Part shown: one piece after another, positions 1 to 9,307 of the stretch
Numbering within the stretch: position 1 is the stretch's first letter
Layout of the letters: every line of letters starts with the position of its first letter
Origin: an uncultured Nitrosomonas sp.
GTDB lineage: Bacteria; Pseudomonadota; Gammaproteobacteria; Burkholderiales; Nitrosomonadaceae
Assembly (NCBI GenBank): GCA_902826055.1
Contig: CADEDJ010000003.1
Location: 1 to 64,000 of the forward strand
Length of the DNA: 64,000 nucleotides
Reading direction: 5' to 3'
Program-made: the position numbers and the translations under genes
The notes under the pieces: model-generated
What the model saw: the letters and a program-made list of their open reading frames with translations, nothing else
Database searches by the model: none
What the model was told of the DNA's origin: nothing

Positions 1-226
1 TTAAGCAATCGTAGCGAGCCAAATGGGAGAGTGAGCATAATCTACCATCTCATATATGCTGCCTTGCAACTTCTTGAAATAGAAAGACCATTTTGCGTCG
101 TTGCGCCTTGCTCTGCACCCTTAAAAACCATACACTTTACCTCGTCCAACTGAGGTTTCCAGGTTAAATAAACTTTTGCTTCCCCAATTACTCTGCACCA
201 TCCTTAATAAAACAATATAAATCATT
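1..226. other. Left-edge intergenic stretch with possible 3' gene remnant
   Basis: No complete gene is visible. On the minus strand, positions 120 to 1 form an open frame of 39 codons ending in TAA at 1-3. It includes the peptide KWSFYFKKLQGSIYEM but has no upstream start, because a stop in the same frame lies at 121-123. It could be the tail of a decayed gene or chance. The 9-mer CTCTGCACC occurs at about 111 and again at about 191. No promoter was identified for the following plus-strand gene. Confidence 0.3.
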
Positions 227-2602
227 ATGTTAGATCTTATCCGTATTTCAGAAAAACTGGATAACCCCGTCATGATTAGATGGGCCTTGAATACTTTCGA
301 AGACTTACCCTCCACAGCTTCGTCTGAGCACACCCGATTTGCATCCGAATGGTTTCATGACTTGTTCTTGGTTCGCCAGATTGAAAATAACGACATCGAT
401 ATCCTGCGTCAGCTTTTCAGGAGCCTGCCTAGCGAGTGTTTTGCGAATCTAAGCGCCATGCTGCTGGATCGATGGCTGCAATGGCCCGGGGAATTGGCCT
501 TGGAAGCGACGCCTCATTTGGCCAAATTTCATCCAACTGAATTTCTGGCATTATTCGAGAAGCATCTAGGAAAAATCGCAAACGGCGAACCGCTTGATTT
601 CCACCGGATTGTCGCAATGGAACGCGCTGCGTTTCCAGATACTAAAAAATCATATGCGGCGCTGGCTGAAAAATTGTGTCAATTGATTCCGACTACACCT
701 TGCGATGAATTCTTCAAAGTACCCATGCGTTCTTCTGTTTTGCATTTCGCGGATGTTTTATCCTTAGCATCGCTGCAGTCGGTTCTTGATGCTTCCTTAC
801 GAGCTAAACAAGATGATCATAACGGTGATGATGATAATGAAAAAACAAGATTACTGAAACGATTATTTTCCGGCTTATTCGGTCATTCAGCTTACCTCGA
901 ACTCGCCCTGGGCAGGCGCCATGGAATATCTACACAGTGCATCGATGCAATGGCCGGTTTAATGCGAGCAGATACTCCCTTAAGCTTGTTCGATCAGTGC
1001 CTTGATAAAGGGAGCTCGCTCGCTGAACTCGTCACGATTCTGGAGCAGGCGCCTCAGCCGGCATGCAAAACTTTTCTTACCCTCATCGAGCCAGACGATG
1101 TTTTAGGGCGACACTTAAATAAGGAGATGCTGCATGACGCAACGATTGCGGTCTGTTTACATGCCTATGAGCTCGACGATTTCGATTCCTTGGACAAGGA
1201 TCTCGATCATACGCTGGCGCTGTTAGCCGTTGATTTGAATTGGCTGCCTCAATTCGATCAGCTCATTGCACGGCTTAAAGCCTTTCCACGCCAGGAAACG
1301 GTTACCCGCATGATCGAACTGCTGGCTGAAACAGCGATAACTTATGGCGGCGTGCATTTGGCAAAAGCGATGGGCAAGCTACAATATGAGGAATTTGTGC
1401 CCTGCTTGATTGGCTCAATTTCTGAAAAATCAGGAGATTTCTTGTGCGAAGCTGCCAACGATTCCCTGAAATCAATAGGTTCAAAGGCGCAGGAAGTGCT
1501 GATCGAAGAGTGGGACAAGCTGGATCCTTCGCAAAGAATCTATGGGCTATCCGCTATTAGCGAAATTGGCGGGAAGCATGCCGCCGATTTTGCAGTGGAG
1601 CGCTTCTCCAGCCTGTTTGAGGAAGACACCGAGCGTTGGTGCCAATTGGCCTTGGCAGCACCCGATAGCAGAATGCTCGATTTGCTTAAGCCCCATCTTA
1701 AGCGGCAACAACCCTGGATCGATCGCGCCTTCTATGTACTCAGCCGTTTGCTTGAACAAGATGATCCTTTGTTGGTAGCAATCGAAAAACGCGTACTGGA
1801 TGAAGACAAAATGAAGAAGCTCAGGTTGGAGTCATTCGAGCATGGTGACTTTTCCAAGGATTCCTTACCGCTAAAACTTCGTTGCCCCGAATGCGGTGCG
1901 AGCAATTTATATCATGTCAAAGGGGTGGTGGTTTCTCCTACTGCTGCTGAGCATAAAACCCCGACCACTCTCATTGCGGACGAAATACCTTGCCTGTCAT
2001 GCGGCAAAGATGTGGAATATGAACTTACCCCAGAAGCTCACATGAGCGTAACGGCGCAAATGATGCTTGCAGCAACAGACAAGCAATCCGATTGGCAGGA
2101 AAAATCATTGATTACATTTCATGATTGCAAAGTGGATGGTCAGGTCATGCCGATGGCCGAGGGACTGAGAATCACGCGCGAGCATATCCAGCGTAGCCCC
2201 GATGAGATAAAACATTGGTATGCGCTCGGCACCCTACTGTTACACCTGAGCCGGCCAAAAGCTGCGAAAGCTGCTTTTGAAAGGGTGCTGCAAATCGACC
2301 CCCATATATCCAATGTCCGCCTTAAATTGGCCAACCTGTTGATCGACCGGGGTGATGAAACCGACGCATTTGAAATGCTTGCACCCATAGTGGAGAATCC
2401 TTCCTTATGGAAAACGATCGGCAACATGCCTCATTTCAGTCAGGAACTCGCAGGTACTTTCAATCTGCTCCGCGCCAAGCTTGGACGAAACGATTTACCC
2501 ATGCTGCACCCATCTTCCCTGGCTGCACCCGCCAAAATCGGCAGAAATGATCCCTGTACTTGCGGTAGCGGAAAGAAATACAAGAAATGCTGTGGTGTTT
2601 AG
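227..2602 (+). CDS. SEC-C motif protein with HEAT-like and TPR-like repeats
   Basis: The 791-residue protein has no predicted signal peptide or membrane segment and is probably cytosolic. Residues 1-530 are alpha-helical and look like HEAT/ARM-type repeats. Residues 553-592 form a zinc-ribbon-like knuckle (CPEC at 553-556, CLSC at 589-592). A TPR-like segment follows at about 660-720. The extreme C-terminus is a textbook SEC-C zinc motif (GRNDPCTCGSGKKYKKCC), a domain found in SecA and in many accessory proteins. It is followed on the same strand by the DUF4062 and NB-ARC genes with a 57-bp gap, so it may belong to the same island. Its function is unknown; a scaffold or sensor role in a conflict system is only a guess. 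No clear Shine-Dalgarno precedes the ATG, so the start is the longest one available. Confidence 0.85.
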   Translation: MLDLIRISEKLDNPVMIRWALNTFEDLPSTASSEHTRFASEWFHDLFLVRQIENNDIDILRQLFRSLPSECFANLSAMLLDRWLQWPGELALEATPHLAKFHPTEFLALFEKHLGKIANGEPLDFHRIVAMERAAFPDTKKSYAALAEKLCQLIPTTPCDEFFKVPMRSSVLHFADVLSLASLQSVLDASLRAKQDDHNGDDDNEKTRLLKRLFSGLFGHSAYLELALGRRHGISTQCIDAMAGLMRADTPLSLFDQCLDKGSSLAELVTILEQAPQPACKTFLTLIEPDDVLGRHLNKEMLHDATIAVCLHAYELDDFDSLDKDLDHTLALLAVDLNWLPQFDQLIARLKAFPRQETVTRMIELLAETAITYGGVHLAKAMGKLQYEEFVPCLIGSISEKSGDFLCEAANDSLKSIGSKAQEVLIEEWDKLDPSQRIYGLSAISEIGGKHAADFAVERFSSLFEEDTERWCQLALAAPDSRMLDLLKPHLKRQQPWIDRAFYVLSRLLEQDDPLLVAIEKRVLDEDKMKKLRLESFEHGDFSKDSLPLKLRCPECGASNLYHVKGVVVSPTAAEHKTPTTLIADEIPCLSCGKDVEYELTPEAHMSVTAQMMLAATDKQSDWQEKSLITFHDCKVDGQVMPMAEGLRITREHIQRSPDEIKHWYALGTLLLHLSRPKAAKAAFERVLQIDPHISNVRLKLANLLIDRGDETDAFEMLAPIVENPSLWKTIGNMPHFSQELAGTFNLLRAKLGRNDLPMLHPSSLAAPAKIGRNDPCTCGSGKKYKKCCGV

Positions 2603-2659
2603 TGGGACAAGAAACACTCTGAAAGCCACGAATTCTTTTCAATCCACGATTTATTCCCA

Positions 2660-3238
2660 ATGAAAAAAATTAAAATCTTTCTCGCTTCTTCTAAAGAACT
2701 CCAATCCGAACGTGAACATTTCGAGCGGGAAATCTATCGCAAATGCAAGGCTTGGTTTGACCGGGAAATTTTTCTGCATCTCGATATCTGGGAAGACCTG
2801 TCCGCCCGCATGTCGCTTGAAGGTTCGCAGAGCGCGTACAATCAGTATGTCAAAGCGGCCGACCTGTTCGTGCTGCTGGTGTACAGCAAAGTAGGCATGT
2901 ATACCGCGGAAGAGTTTGATACCGCTTTCGGGCAGTTTCAAGCAACGAAGAAGCCATTCATTTTTACTTATTTCAAAACACCTGATGGCGTGATGACCGA
3001 TGCAAGTCTTGCTAAGTTCCACCAGAAACTCAAAGAGTTGCATCATTTCTACAGCCCTTTTAACGATGAAAATGACCTTTTGGTGCAGTTCAACAAGGAA
3101 CTGGACAGGCTGGAAACGGATGGGTTTACGCAATTCAAGCGCGAGGATAGGAACCAGGCTGGCCGCACCATTACGCAAGGCGACAAAAGTATTTATATTG
3201 AAAAAGCTGGTGACGGTACGACGATTAACATTCAATAA
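2660..3238 (+). CDS. DUF4062 / TIR-like effector-type protein
   Basis: The 192-residue protein begins with KKIKIFLASSKELQSEREHF, the signature opening of DUF4062 domains, which adopt a TIR/nucleotide-deoxyribosyltransferase-like fold and often sit next to STAND ATPases. Alternating hydrophobic strands (DLFVLLVYSKVG at about residue 73, KPFIFTYFKT at about 97) fit a Rossmann-like core through residue 150. The last 20 residues leave the fold and read QGDKSIYIEKAGDGTTINI. A very similar short segment (QGPKSIYAEQGDIYV) opens the next protein, whose gene starts 11 bp downstream. From known families I infer that this is the effector and the NB-ARC protein is its sensor/switch. Catalytic activity, for example on NAD, cannot be decided from sequence reading alone. 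Confidence 0.75.
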   Translation: MKKIKIFLASSKELQSEREHFEREIYRKCKAWFDREIFLHLDIWEDLSARMSLEGSQSAYNQYVKAADLFVLLVYSKVGMYTAEEFDTAFGQFQATKKPFIFTYFKTPDGVMTDASLAKFHQKLKELHHFYSPFNDENDLLVQFNKELDRLETDGFTQFKREDRNQAGRTITQGDKSIYIEKAGDGTTINIQ

Positions 3239-3249
3239 CCGCACCCATC

Positions 3250-3669
3250 ATGGATCAAAGCAATCGAGACATCCAGCAAGGCCCAAAATCCATCTATGCC
3301 GAACAAGGGGATATTTATGTGACCTATGCGGGAGAACGTCGCATCCCCCATGCCCTCACCCCGCCGCCTTTTCTCACGGAAATCTTCCTTGGACGCCAGG
3401 ATGATCTGCAACTTATTCATGACAAACTGTTCGCTCCGGGTGGCAATCTGTTGCTGCTCGTAAATGGCGAGGGCGGGATCGGAAAAACCACCCTCGCCGC
3501 CCAGTATTACCATACCTATCAACACGAATACATCCATGTCGCCTGGGTACTGAGCGAAAAGAGCATTGCCAATGCTTTGTTGCTGCTTGCTGTTCCACTC
3601 GGTTTGCAGTTTGATGAGCGGCAGGATACCGCGCAGCGACTTGAAGTACTACTCACCGCACCGCTCTGA
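3250..3669 (+). CDS. N-terminal part of a split NB-ARC STAND ATPase (Walker A)
   Basis: This 139-residue frame carries the KSIY-type segment at residues 9-22, then a FLGRQDDLQLIHDKL stretch typical of the region before an NB-ARC P-loop, and a Walker A at 73-81 (GEGGIGKTT). It ends in TGA at 3667-3669, before any Walker B. The next frame opens with ATG at 3669, sharing one base, and begins with the Walker B strand (CLLVIDNAN). Joining the two with one added base near 3662 gives a continuous NB-ARC sequence. This is therefore best read as one gene broken by a one-base deletion. Translational coupling of two halves through the TGATG overlap is the alternative. No slippery heptamer is present at the junction. 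Confidence 0.75.
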   Translation: MDQSNRDIQQGPKSIYAEQGDIYVTYAGERRIPHALTPPPFLTEIFLGRQDDLQLIHDKLFAPGGNLLLLVNGEGGIGKTTLAAQYYHTYQHEYIHVAWVLSEKSIANALLLLAVPLGLQFDERQDTAQRLEVLLTAPL

Positions 3670-5723
3670 TGAATCTCGAAAAGCCTTGCCTGCTGGTCAT
3701 CGACAACGCCAACGAATTGTCTGATCTTGATGCGAATTACCAGCGGTTGCGCCGTTGCAGCAATTTCCACCTGCTGCTCACCACGCGCATCACATATTTT
3801 GAGCGAGCTGAAGCATGCGCCATCAACGGACTACCCCCGGATGATGCCCTGACCCTCTTTGAAAAATACTATCGAGTCCTCGACGATGACGAAAAAGCAC
3901 TGTTCTTCCAAATCAGGGAGGCAGTGGGCGGCAATACGCTGGTGCTCGAACTGCTGGCTAAAAACCTGGCCGGGCAGAACGGTCTGCGGCAACGATATAG
4001 CCTAGCTGATCTGCTTGTCGATCTGCAAAGCCAGGGCTTACTGAAACTCAGCCACTCGCAGGCGGTGGGCACTGATTATCAGAGTAAGGGCGCGATGCGC
4101 CATGAGAAGCCTGAAGCTATTATTTCCGCAATGTATGATCTGAGCGGATTATCTGCGCAAGAAAGCGCGCTACTGTCGGTTTTTGCCGTACTGCCTGCCG
4201 AAAGCGTTGCGTTTTCGATACTCGAAACACTATTGCTCAATATATCTTGTCTGGATGATCACTTGCTTTCCCTAAATCAAAAAGGCTGGATTGAATTTAA
4301 CGAAGCAACCAAATCGTTCAAATGCAGCCCGGTAGTCCAGGAAGTAACGCAACAGAAAAATGCCGATCTGCGTAAGGATTGCACTCCACTGCTAGATGCT
4401 TTAACAGAAAAATTGGATTATGAAGGTAAACATATCATCGGTGCCTCCTACACTGATGCGTTGCTGTATGCACGTTATGGTGAATCGGTGCTATCAACAT
4501 TTCAGCATCAATTGGATTATGATTTGGCAATTCTAAGCGATCGAACTGGTAGCTATTACTACATTGTCGGCAACCTGGAAAAGAGTCAATATTTTTTTAA
4601 CACCTACCAGCGGCTTTGCAAAAATCTTCTTGTAGAGACTCCCGACGATCCGAATTTAAAATCTGAGCTTGCTATTTCGTTTGAAAGACTTGGCGATATA
4701 TATACCGTTTTAGGTAATTTAAAATCCGCAATAGCCTCTTTTGAGGAGCAAAACAGGTTAGCTCAAGAACTGCAAAATGACTATCCACAACACATTGAAT
4801 TCAAGAATAAATTGGCCATTTCATACCAAAAACTAGGCAACGTACACTACACTATTGGTGATTTGCAATTAGCCATGTTTTTTTTCAAAAAATTTAATCT
4901 GTTAGAAATAGAACTTTATTATGATTTTCCATTAAACTTTGAATTTAAAGCTGGTTTAGCCACTTCGTACTTAAAAATTGGCAGCATATATATTGCGCTG
5001 CGCAATTTAGTATCAGCATCAAGATTTTTTAAAAAATGTAACAGATATATGAAGAAACTCTACAAAGAGTCTCCCCAAAGTATAAGATTCAAAAATGGCT
5101 TGGCTGTTTCATACCAAAATCGCGGTAACATCTATTCCGAATTAGGTGATTTGTCGCTAGCATTAGTTTTTTTTGATCAGCATTACCAACTGGAAAAAGA
5201 ACTTTATCAGGATTTTCCAGATAATATCGAATTCAGAAGTGGTTTTGCTATTTCGTGTCAAAATCTTGCTAACACCTACCTCGCCCTAGGGGATTTAGAA
5301 CAGGCGTTTACTTTTTTTGAAAAGCATCACCAGTTAGTAGAAGAACTTCATCAAAATTATCCCAAAAACGTGGAATTCAAAAATAGTGTGGCTATTTCAT
5401 GTCAACATCTTGGTAATATTCATATCGCATTAGATAATTTAGCTTTAGGATTAACTTTTTTTAAAAAATTTAATCAGCTGGCAAAAGAACTTCACCAGGA
5501 TTTCCCGCAACATATTAATTTCAAACATAGTTTAGCTATTTCATACTTACGACTCGGTTTGTTTCATGAAGAAAAATTCCTAGATTTGAATCAAGCAAAA
5601 ATGTATTACCGTCAATCCAAAAACTTGATAATAGAACTGGTAAATCATCACCCAGACAATGGCTCGTTCAAACAAACCATGAACCGGGTGACGAGTAAAC
5701 TGCCTGATGAAGCCGATGAATAA
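3669..5723 (+). CDS. C-terminal part of split NB-ARC STAND protein with TPR sensor array
   Basis: The 684-residue frame starts at the Walker B strand (LLVIDNANE, residues about 8-16) and continues through a sensor-1-like TTRIT motif and a winged-helix-like region to about residue 270. The rest is a super-helical array: seven units of 48 residues (last one 49), each with the pattern FxNxLAISYQxLGNxYxxLGDLxxAxxFF, then a partial eighth. Such TPR arrays are the ligand-sensing part of STAND proteins. The array DNA is visibly richer in A+T (many T runs) than the NB-ARC part, suggesting a separate origin or relaxed constraint. Without Walker A this half alone should not bind ATP. It ends 10 bp before the convergent hydrolase gene. 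Confidence 0.75.
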   Translation: MNLEKPCLLVIDNANELSDLDANYQRLRRCSNFHLLLTTRITYFERAEACAINGLPPDDALTLFEKYYRVLDDDEKALFFQIREAVGGNTLVLELLAKNLAGQNGLRQRYSLADLLVDLQSQGLLKLSHSQAVGTDYQSKGAMRHEKPEAIISAMYDLSGLSAQESALLSVFAVLPAESVAFSILETLLLNISCLDDHLLSLNQKGWIEFNEATKSFKCSPVVQEVTQQKNADLRKDCTPLLDALTEKLDYEGKHIIGASYTDALLYARYGESVLSTFQHQLDYDLAILSDRTGSYYYIVGNLEKSQYFFNTYQRLCKNLLVETPDDPNLKSELAISFERLGDIYTVLGNLKSAIASFEEQNRLAQELQNDYPQHIEFKNKLAISYQKLGNVHYTIGDLQLAMFFFKKFNLLEIELYYDFPLNFEFKAGLATSYLKIGSIYIALRNLVSASRFFKKCNRYMKKLYKESPQSIRFKNGLAVSYQNRGNIYSELGDLSLALVFFDQHYQLEKELYQDFPDNIEFRSGFAISCQNLANTYLALGDLEQAFTFFEKHHQLVEELHQNYPKNVEFKNSVAISCQHLGNIHIALDNLALGLTFFKKFNQLAKELHQDFPQHINFKHSLAISYLRLGLFHEEKFLDLNQAKMYYRQSKNLIIELVNHHPDNGSFKQTMNRVTSKLPDEADE
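4638..5648 (+). repeat. Tandem 144-bp coding repeats (48-residue TPR units)
   Basis: Seven consecutive units begin at 4638, 4782, 4926, 5070, 5214, 5358 and 5502. Each is exactly 48 codons except the last, which has 49. Conserved positions include a proline at unit position 2, a phenylalanine (leucine in unit 1) at 7, the LAxSYQxLGN core at 11-20 and paired aromatics at about 34-35. Units differ considerably at the DNA level, so this is an old protein repeat and not a recent duplication or a CRISPR array. Confidence 0.8.
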
Positions 5724-5733
5724 CGTGATTATC

Positions 5734-6561
5734 TCATCGGGCTGCAGCGATATGTGCGTCCATAAACTCGCCCAACGATTTTATCCATTCTCGTTGCATA
5801 AAAATGAAGCCGCTATTGTGTCCGCCATGCAGGAACAAAAACTCCTTGGGTTCCGGAGCGGCTTCAAGCAACTGCTGACTCTGTTCAAACGGGATAATTT
5901 CATCGTCGGGGCTATGCGCAATGAAAATCGGGCAAGTCACCGATTGCAGTGATTCCAATGTGTTGTACTTAAAACGGGTAATCCAACGCACTGGCAGGAA
6001 GGGGTAAAGCTCAGCCGCCATGTCAGGCACCGATGTGAATGCGGAAGCCAGTACCAGCATGCCCGGTTTTTCACGTGCAGCCAACCAGGTGGCCACAGCG
6101 CCACCCAGCGATTCGCCAAATAATACGATCCGCTCAGCAGCAATGCCTTGGGTTTCAGTCACATAACGCCAAGCCGCCTGCGCATCCAGATAAGTGCCGG
6201 ATTCGGTTGGCGTTCCAGTGCTTTGGCCATAGCCACGATAATCAAATAGCAGTGTGTTATAGCCCAGCCGCTCAAACATTTTCAGATAATTGATGCGATG
6301 GGAAATATTTCCGGCATTGCCGTGAAAAAATAATACCGTGCCCTTGGCATCGGGCGCGGATACCCACCAGCCATGCAGTGCTTCACCATCAGTGGTGGCG
6401 ATATTGACCGGCGTATAATCAAGCCCGATGGCATCCGGCGTATAGCTGATTTTCTGCACCGGATAATAGATCAAACGCGATTGACCAAAATACACCAGTA
6501 AAACCACTGACAAGTAGGTCATCACAACAACCATTATGAGTAATTTCAATAACATAGGCAT
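5734..6561 (-). CDS. Membrane-anchored alpha/beta hydrolase (BEM46/S33-like)
   Basis: The 275-residue protein opens with a hydrophobic segment (residues 3-26) that can act as a signal anchor, followed by an alpha/beta hydrolase fold. Visible motifs are HGNAGN (oxyanion region, about residue 80), DYRGYGQS, the nucleophile elbow GESLGG at about 148-153, an acidic SPDDEIIP loop at about 217 and a catalytic His in the HGGHNSG motif near 246. This matches the BEM46/serine aminopeptidase S33 group of esterase- or peptidase-like hydrolases; the substrate is unknown. It converges with the NB-ARC gene and lies 19 bp upstream of the DUF2141 stop side, so the two minus-strand genes may be cotranscribed. 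Confidence 0.9.
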   Translation of the reverse strand: MPMLLKLLIMVVVMTYLSVVLLVYFGQSRLIYYPVQKISYTPDAIGLDYTPVNIATTDGEALHGWWVSAPDAKGTVLFFHGNAGNISHRINYLKMFERLGYNTLLFDYRGYGQSTGTPTESGTYLDAQAAWRYVTETQGIAAERIVLFGESLGGAVATWLAAREKPGMLVLASAFTSVPDMAAELYPFLPVRWITRFKYNTLESLQSVTCPIFIAHSPDDEIIPFEQSQQLLEAAPEPKEFLFLHGGHNSGFIFMQREWIKSLGEFMDAHIAAAR

Positions 6562-6580
6562 GGTTCAATGGATCCTTGGA

Positions 6581-7129
6581 TCAGGGTTGCTTAAGGTCAA
6601 TTACAATATCCGCACCCAGGCTGCCCGTGGTAAACGCAGAATCACTGAAATTCGGAAAGCCGTCCGGATTTTTCGGGTTGTTGGATAAGCCAAAAGGTTC
6701 GCGTGGCAACATATTCCAGTGTTTTTTTAATTTACGGTCTCCATCCTTATCGTGATAGACCGCCACGGCATAGGTACCAGGCTGGTCAAGATTCATGCAA
6801 ACCTTTTGCTGCCCCGCTGCCGCCGGAATACGAATCTTGCGCTTGCGCCCTTTTTTGAATAGAAAATTTTCCGGATCGTCGTACAATTCCACATTCAAAA
6901 CACCGCCTGAGCCAACGTTATTCACGGTCACGCGGATTTGCACTGCTTCCTCGTTGCAAGCATCCGGTGTTTCATGCGGCCTGATACTGAATGATTCGGA
7001 AGCGTGAAGTGAGGCGGAAACCGGCAAGCTCAGCAAAACTATCAGTATGGATTGAAAAAATCGTGAAAAAAATAAAGGCGTTATAGTGAATGATAGGGAT
7101 TTCATAAAAACAATAAATAGTGTGAACAC
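6581..7129 (-). CDS. DUF2141 domain secreted protein
   Basis: This 182-residue protein has an N-terminal signal sequence (hydrophobic run around residues 12-40, probable cleavage after SLHA). The mature part matches the DUF2141 beta-sandwich family: VRVTV-type strands, LYDDPENFL, GTYAVAVYHDKDGDRKL (about residue 123) and a C-terminal LPREPFGLSNNP block that is the family hallmark. The role is unknown; the protein is periplasmic or outer-membrane associated. A second Met at residue 9 (7105) would give a more compact signal peptide and may be the true start. It diverges from the DUF192 gene. Confidence 0.85.
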   Translation of the reverse strand: MFTLFIVFMKSLSFTITPLFFSRFFQSILIVLLSLPVSASLHASESFSIRPHETPDACNEEAVQIRVTVNNVGSGGVLNVELYDDPENFLFKKGRKRKIRIPAAAGQQKVCMNLDQPGTYAVAVYHDKDGDRKLKKHWNMLPREPFGLSNNPKNPDGFPNFSDSAFTTGSLGADIVIDLKQP

Positions 7130-7237
7130 AGACTTTATTTCAACATTATTTCATAATTCACGCGGTCAAAGCATCGGACGTGCAAAATCTCAGACATTAC
7201 CAGCGTATGATAAGATCCATTCGAGAAGTGACTCAAG

Positions 7238-7738
7238 ATGAGCATCAACCCCATGATTACTAGCCCCATTAAAAATTTTCCCGGATGGCAAAGTGTTGTA
7301 GTCCTCATAACGTTGCTGGTTTTTTCCAGCGCTACGGCACAACAAGGCCCGCAACCCCGTTTGCCGACCGTCGAGCTATTGGCCGGAATGCACGTCATTC
7401 AAGCCGAAGTGGCGCGAACCCACAACGAACACAGCCAAGGCTTGATGTATCGCCGCACACTGAGAAGCAACGAGGGCATGCTGTTCGTTTACGAAGACTC
7501 TCAAGTGCGATGCTTCTGGATGCATAATACCTACCTGCCCTTGACCATCGCATTTATCGCTGGCGACGGCAGCATCGTCAATTTCAAGGACATGCAACCG
7601 CAAACCGAGCAATCGCATTGCTCCACTCAGCCGGTAAGGTATGCGCTGGAAATGAATCAAGGCTGGTTCAGCGAACGCGGCTTGAAACCCGGATTTAAAT
7701 TGCAGGGCTTGCCATTCACACCGGCAAGCGCACAATAA
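7238..7738 (+). CDS. DUF192 family secreted protein
   Basis: The 166-residue protein has a signal peptide (hydrophobic core at about 18-32, cleavage near SATAQ) and a single DUF192 domain. Diagnostic features are VEVARTHxEHSQGLMYRR (about residue 55), EGMLFVYEDSQ, FWMHNTYLPLTIAFI (about 93) and a final YALEMNQGW with GLKPG. DUF192 proteins are small conserved beta-rich proteins of unknown biochemical role, commonly exported. The gene diverges from DUF2141 and converges with rhlE. Confidence 0.88.
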   Translation: MSINPMITSPIKNFPGWQSVVVLITLLVFSSATAQQGPQPRLPTVELLAGMHVIQAEVARTHNEHSQGLMYRRTLRSNEGMLFVYEDSQVRCFWMHNTYLPLTIAFIAGDGSIVNFKDMQPQTEQSHCSTQPVRYALEMNQGWFSERGLKPGFKLQGLPFTPASAQ

Positions 7739-7776
7739 TCAGGAAAATTTTGTTATAGCTGTACTTTCGGAATGGG

Positions 7777-9096
7777 CTAATGTCCCCGTCCTCTCGCATT
7801 GCGCGGCGCGGCGGCACGATTCGTTGTGGAACGCACCAGATGTGCAGGCGTTTTAATTGCCGGTCTTTTAGCGGTTGGTAATTCGCGTGAAAATGCTGCA
7901 CTGCGGGGCTCGCCGCCACGGCTGTTGTTTTTGGGTTCGGCTTTAATCTGCGGATCCGGTTCAAAACCGGCCACGACCCGACTTGTCAGTTCACACTTAA
8001 TCAGTTTCTCAATCCCAGTTAGCAATTTCGCTTCATCGACGCATACCAGCGACACGGCATCGCCTTCTGCACCGGCACGGCCGGTGCGGCCAATACGGTG
8101 CACGTAATCTTCGGGAACATTAGGCAGTTCAAAATTCACGACATGCGGCAACTCACTGATATCGATACCGCGTGCGGCGATATCGGTTGCAACCAGGACC
8201 TGCAGATCGCCCGCCTTAAATTTTGCCAATGCCTGCGTGCGCGCCGACTGGCTTTTGTTACCATGAATCGCAAGCGCCGGAATATCGCTTTTTATCAAAA
8301 ATTCTGCCAATTTATTGGCGCCATGTTTGGTGCGCGTAAATACCAATACCTGCGACCAGCGGTGTTGCTTAATCAAATGCGCCAGCAGCTCGCGCTTACG
8401 CTCACGATCCACGGGGTGAACCACATGCGTAACCTTATCGGCAATGGCATTACGGCGTGCCGCTTCGATCAATAGCGGCTGGTTGAGCAGATTGTCCGCC
8501 AGCGCCCGGATTTCATCTGAGAAAGTCGCCGAGAATAATAAATTCTGCCGCTGCTTGGGTAGTAACGCCAGTATTTTTTTAATATCCCGGATAAATCCCA
8601 TATCGAGCATGCGATCGGCTTCATCCAGCACGAGAATTTGAATCTGCGACAGGCTCAGCGTTTTTTGCTGCACATGGTCCAACAGCCGCCCGGGCGTAGC
8701 AACCAGAATATCCACCCGGCTTTTCAGGCGGGTGATTTGCGGATTGATATTCACGCCGCCGATCATCATCATCGAACTTAATTTCAAATACTTGCCATAA
8801 TCGCGCACGCTTTCTTCCACCTGCGCCGCAAGTTCGCGCGTGGGAACCAGAATCAAAGCCCGTATCGGTGGCCGTCCGCTGGAGGGTCCTTTGATACTTT
8901 TATCGGAAAGGCGATGCAGAATAGGCAGCGTAAAGCCAGCCGTTTTGCCCGTGCCGGTTTGTGCACCGGCCAATAAATCGCCGCCAGACAATACGGCCGG
9001 AATGGCTTGTGCTTGGATAGGTGTTGGTATGGTATAGCCACGCTCAGTAACGGCACGGATAATTTCATCGGACAAGCCGAAAGTAGAAAAAGACAT
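7777..9096 (-). CDS. rhlE: ATP-dependent RNA helicase RhlE
   Basis: This 439-residue DEAD-box RNA helicase has the Q motif ([10 protein letters not shown]), motif I AQTGTGKT (about residue 44), PTRELAAQ, motif II DEAD in [13 protein letters not shown] (about 153), SAT, and the C-terminal domain with ARGIDI and [10 protein letters not shown]. The basic, low-complexity tail is typical of RhlE, which acts in ribosome assembly and RNA turnover in the cytosol. A GGAG Shine-Dalgarno lies 6-8 bases before the ATG. Downstream it converges with the DUF192 gene. Confidence 0.95.
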   Translation of the reverse strand: MSFSTFGLSDEIIRAVTERGYTIPTPIQAQAIPAVLSGGDLLAGAQTGTGKTAGFTLPILHRLSDKSIKGPSSGRPPIRALILVPTRELAAQVEESVRDYGKYLKLSSMMMIGGVNINPQITRLKSRVDILVATPGRLLDHVQQKTLSLSQIQILVLDEADRMLDMGFIRDIKKILALLPKQRQNLLFSATFSDEIRALADNLLNQPLLIEAARRNAIADKVTHVVHPVDRERKRELLAHLIKQHRWSQVLVFTRTKHGANKLAEFLIKSDIPALAIHGNKSQSARTQALAKFKAGDLQVLVATDIAARGIDISELPHVVNFELPNVPEDYVHRIGRTGRAGAEGDAVSLVCVDEAKLLTGIEKLIKCELTSRVVAGFEPDPQIKAEPKNNSRGGEPRSAAFSRELPTAKRPAIKTPAHLVRSTTNRAAAPRNARGRGH

Positions 9097-9307
9097 AAAA
9101 CTCCAGGAAGGTTAATGGTCTGTCAGTCCGGTATGGCATAACAGGTAGAGGAAGCGGATGAAGGGTATTGCCATAAATCCAAATCTTGTAAAGAGTATAA
9201 TATGAGCGAACATTAAAATCTCAACAATAGCCGATAAATTTCTTTTACTTTCCTATGTGTTTATATTTCAATACTGCCGACCTGCTTAGCCCGTCACATC
9301 TTTCGCC

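Noticed and set aside
2651-3244. 197-codon minus-strand frame opposite the DUF4062 gene
   Set aside because: The plus-strand frame has clear family motifs; the opposite one has none.
3655-3675. Programmed frameshifting in the NB-ARC gene
   Set aside because: No slippery heptamer or RF2-type CTTTGAC site is present; a one-base deletion is simpler.
4638-5648. Regular 144-bp repeats considered as a CRISPR array
   Set aside because: The units are coding, in frame and divergent at DNA level, and encode TPR motifs.
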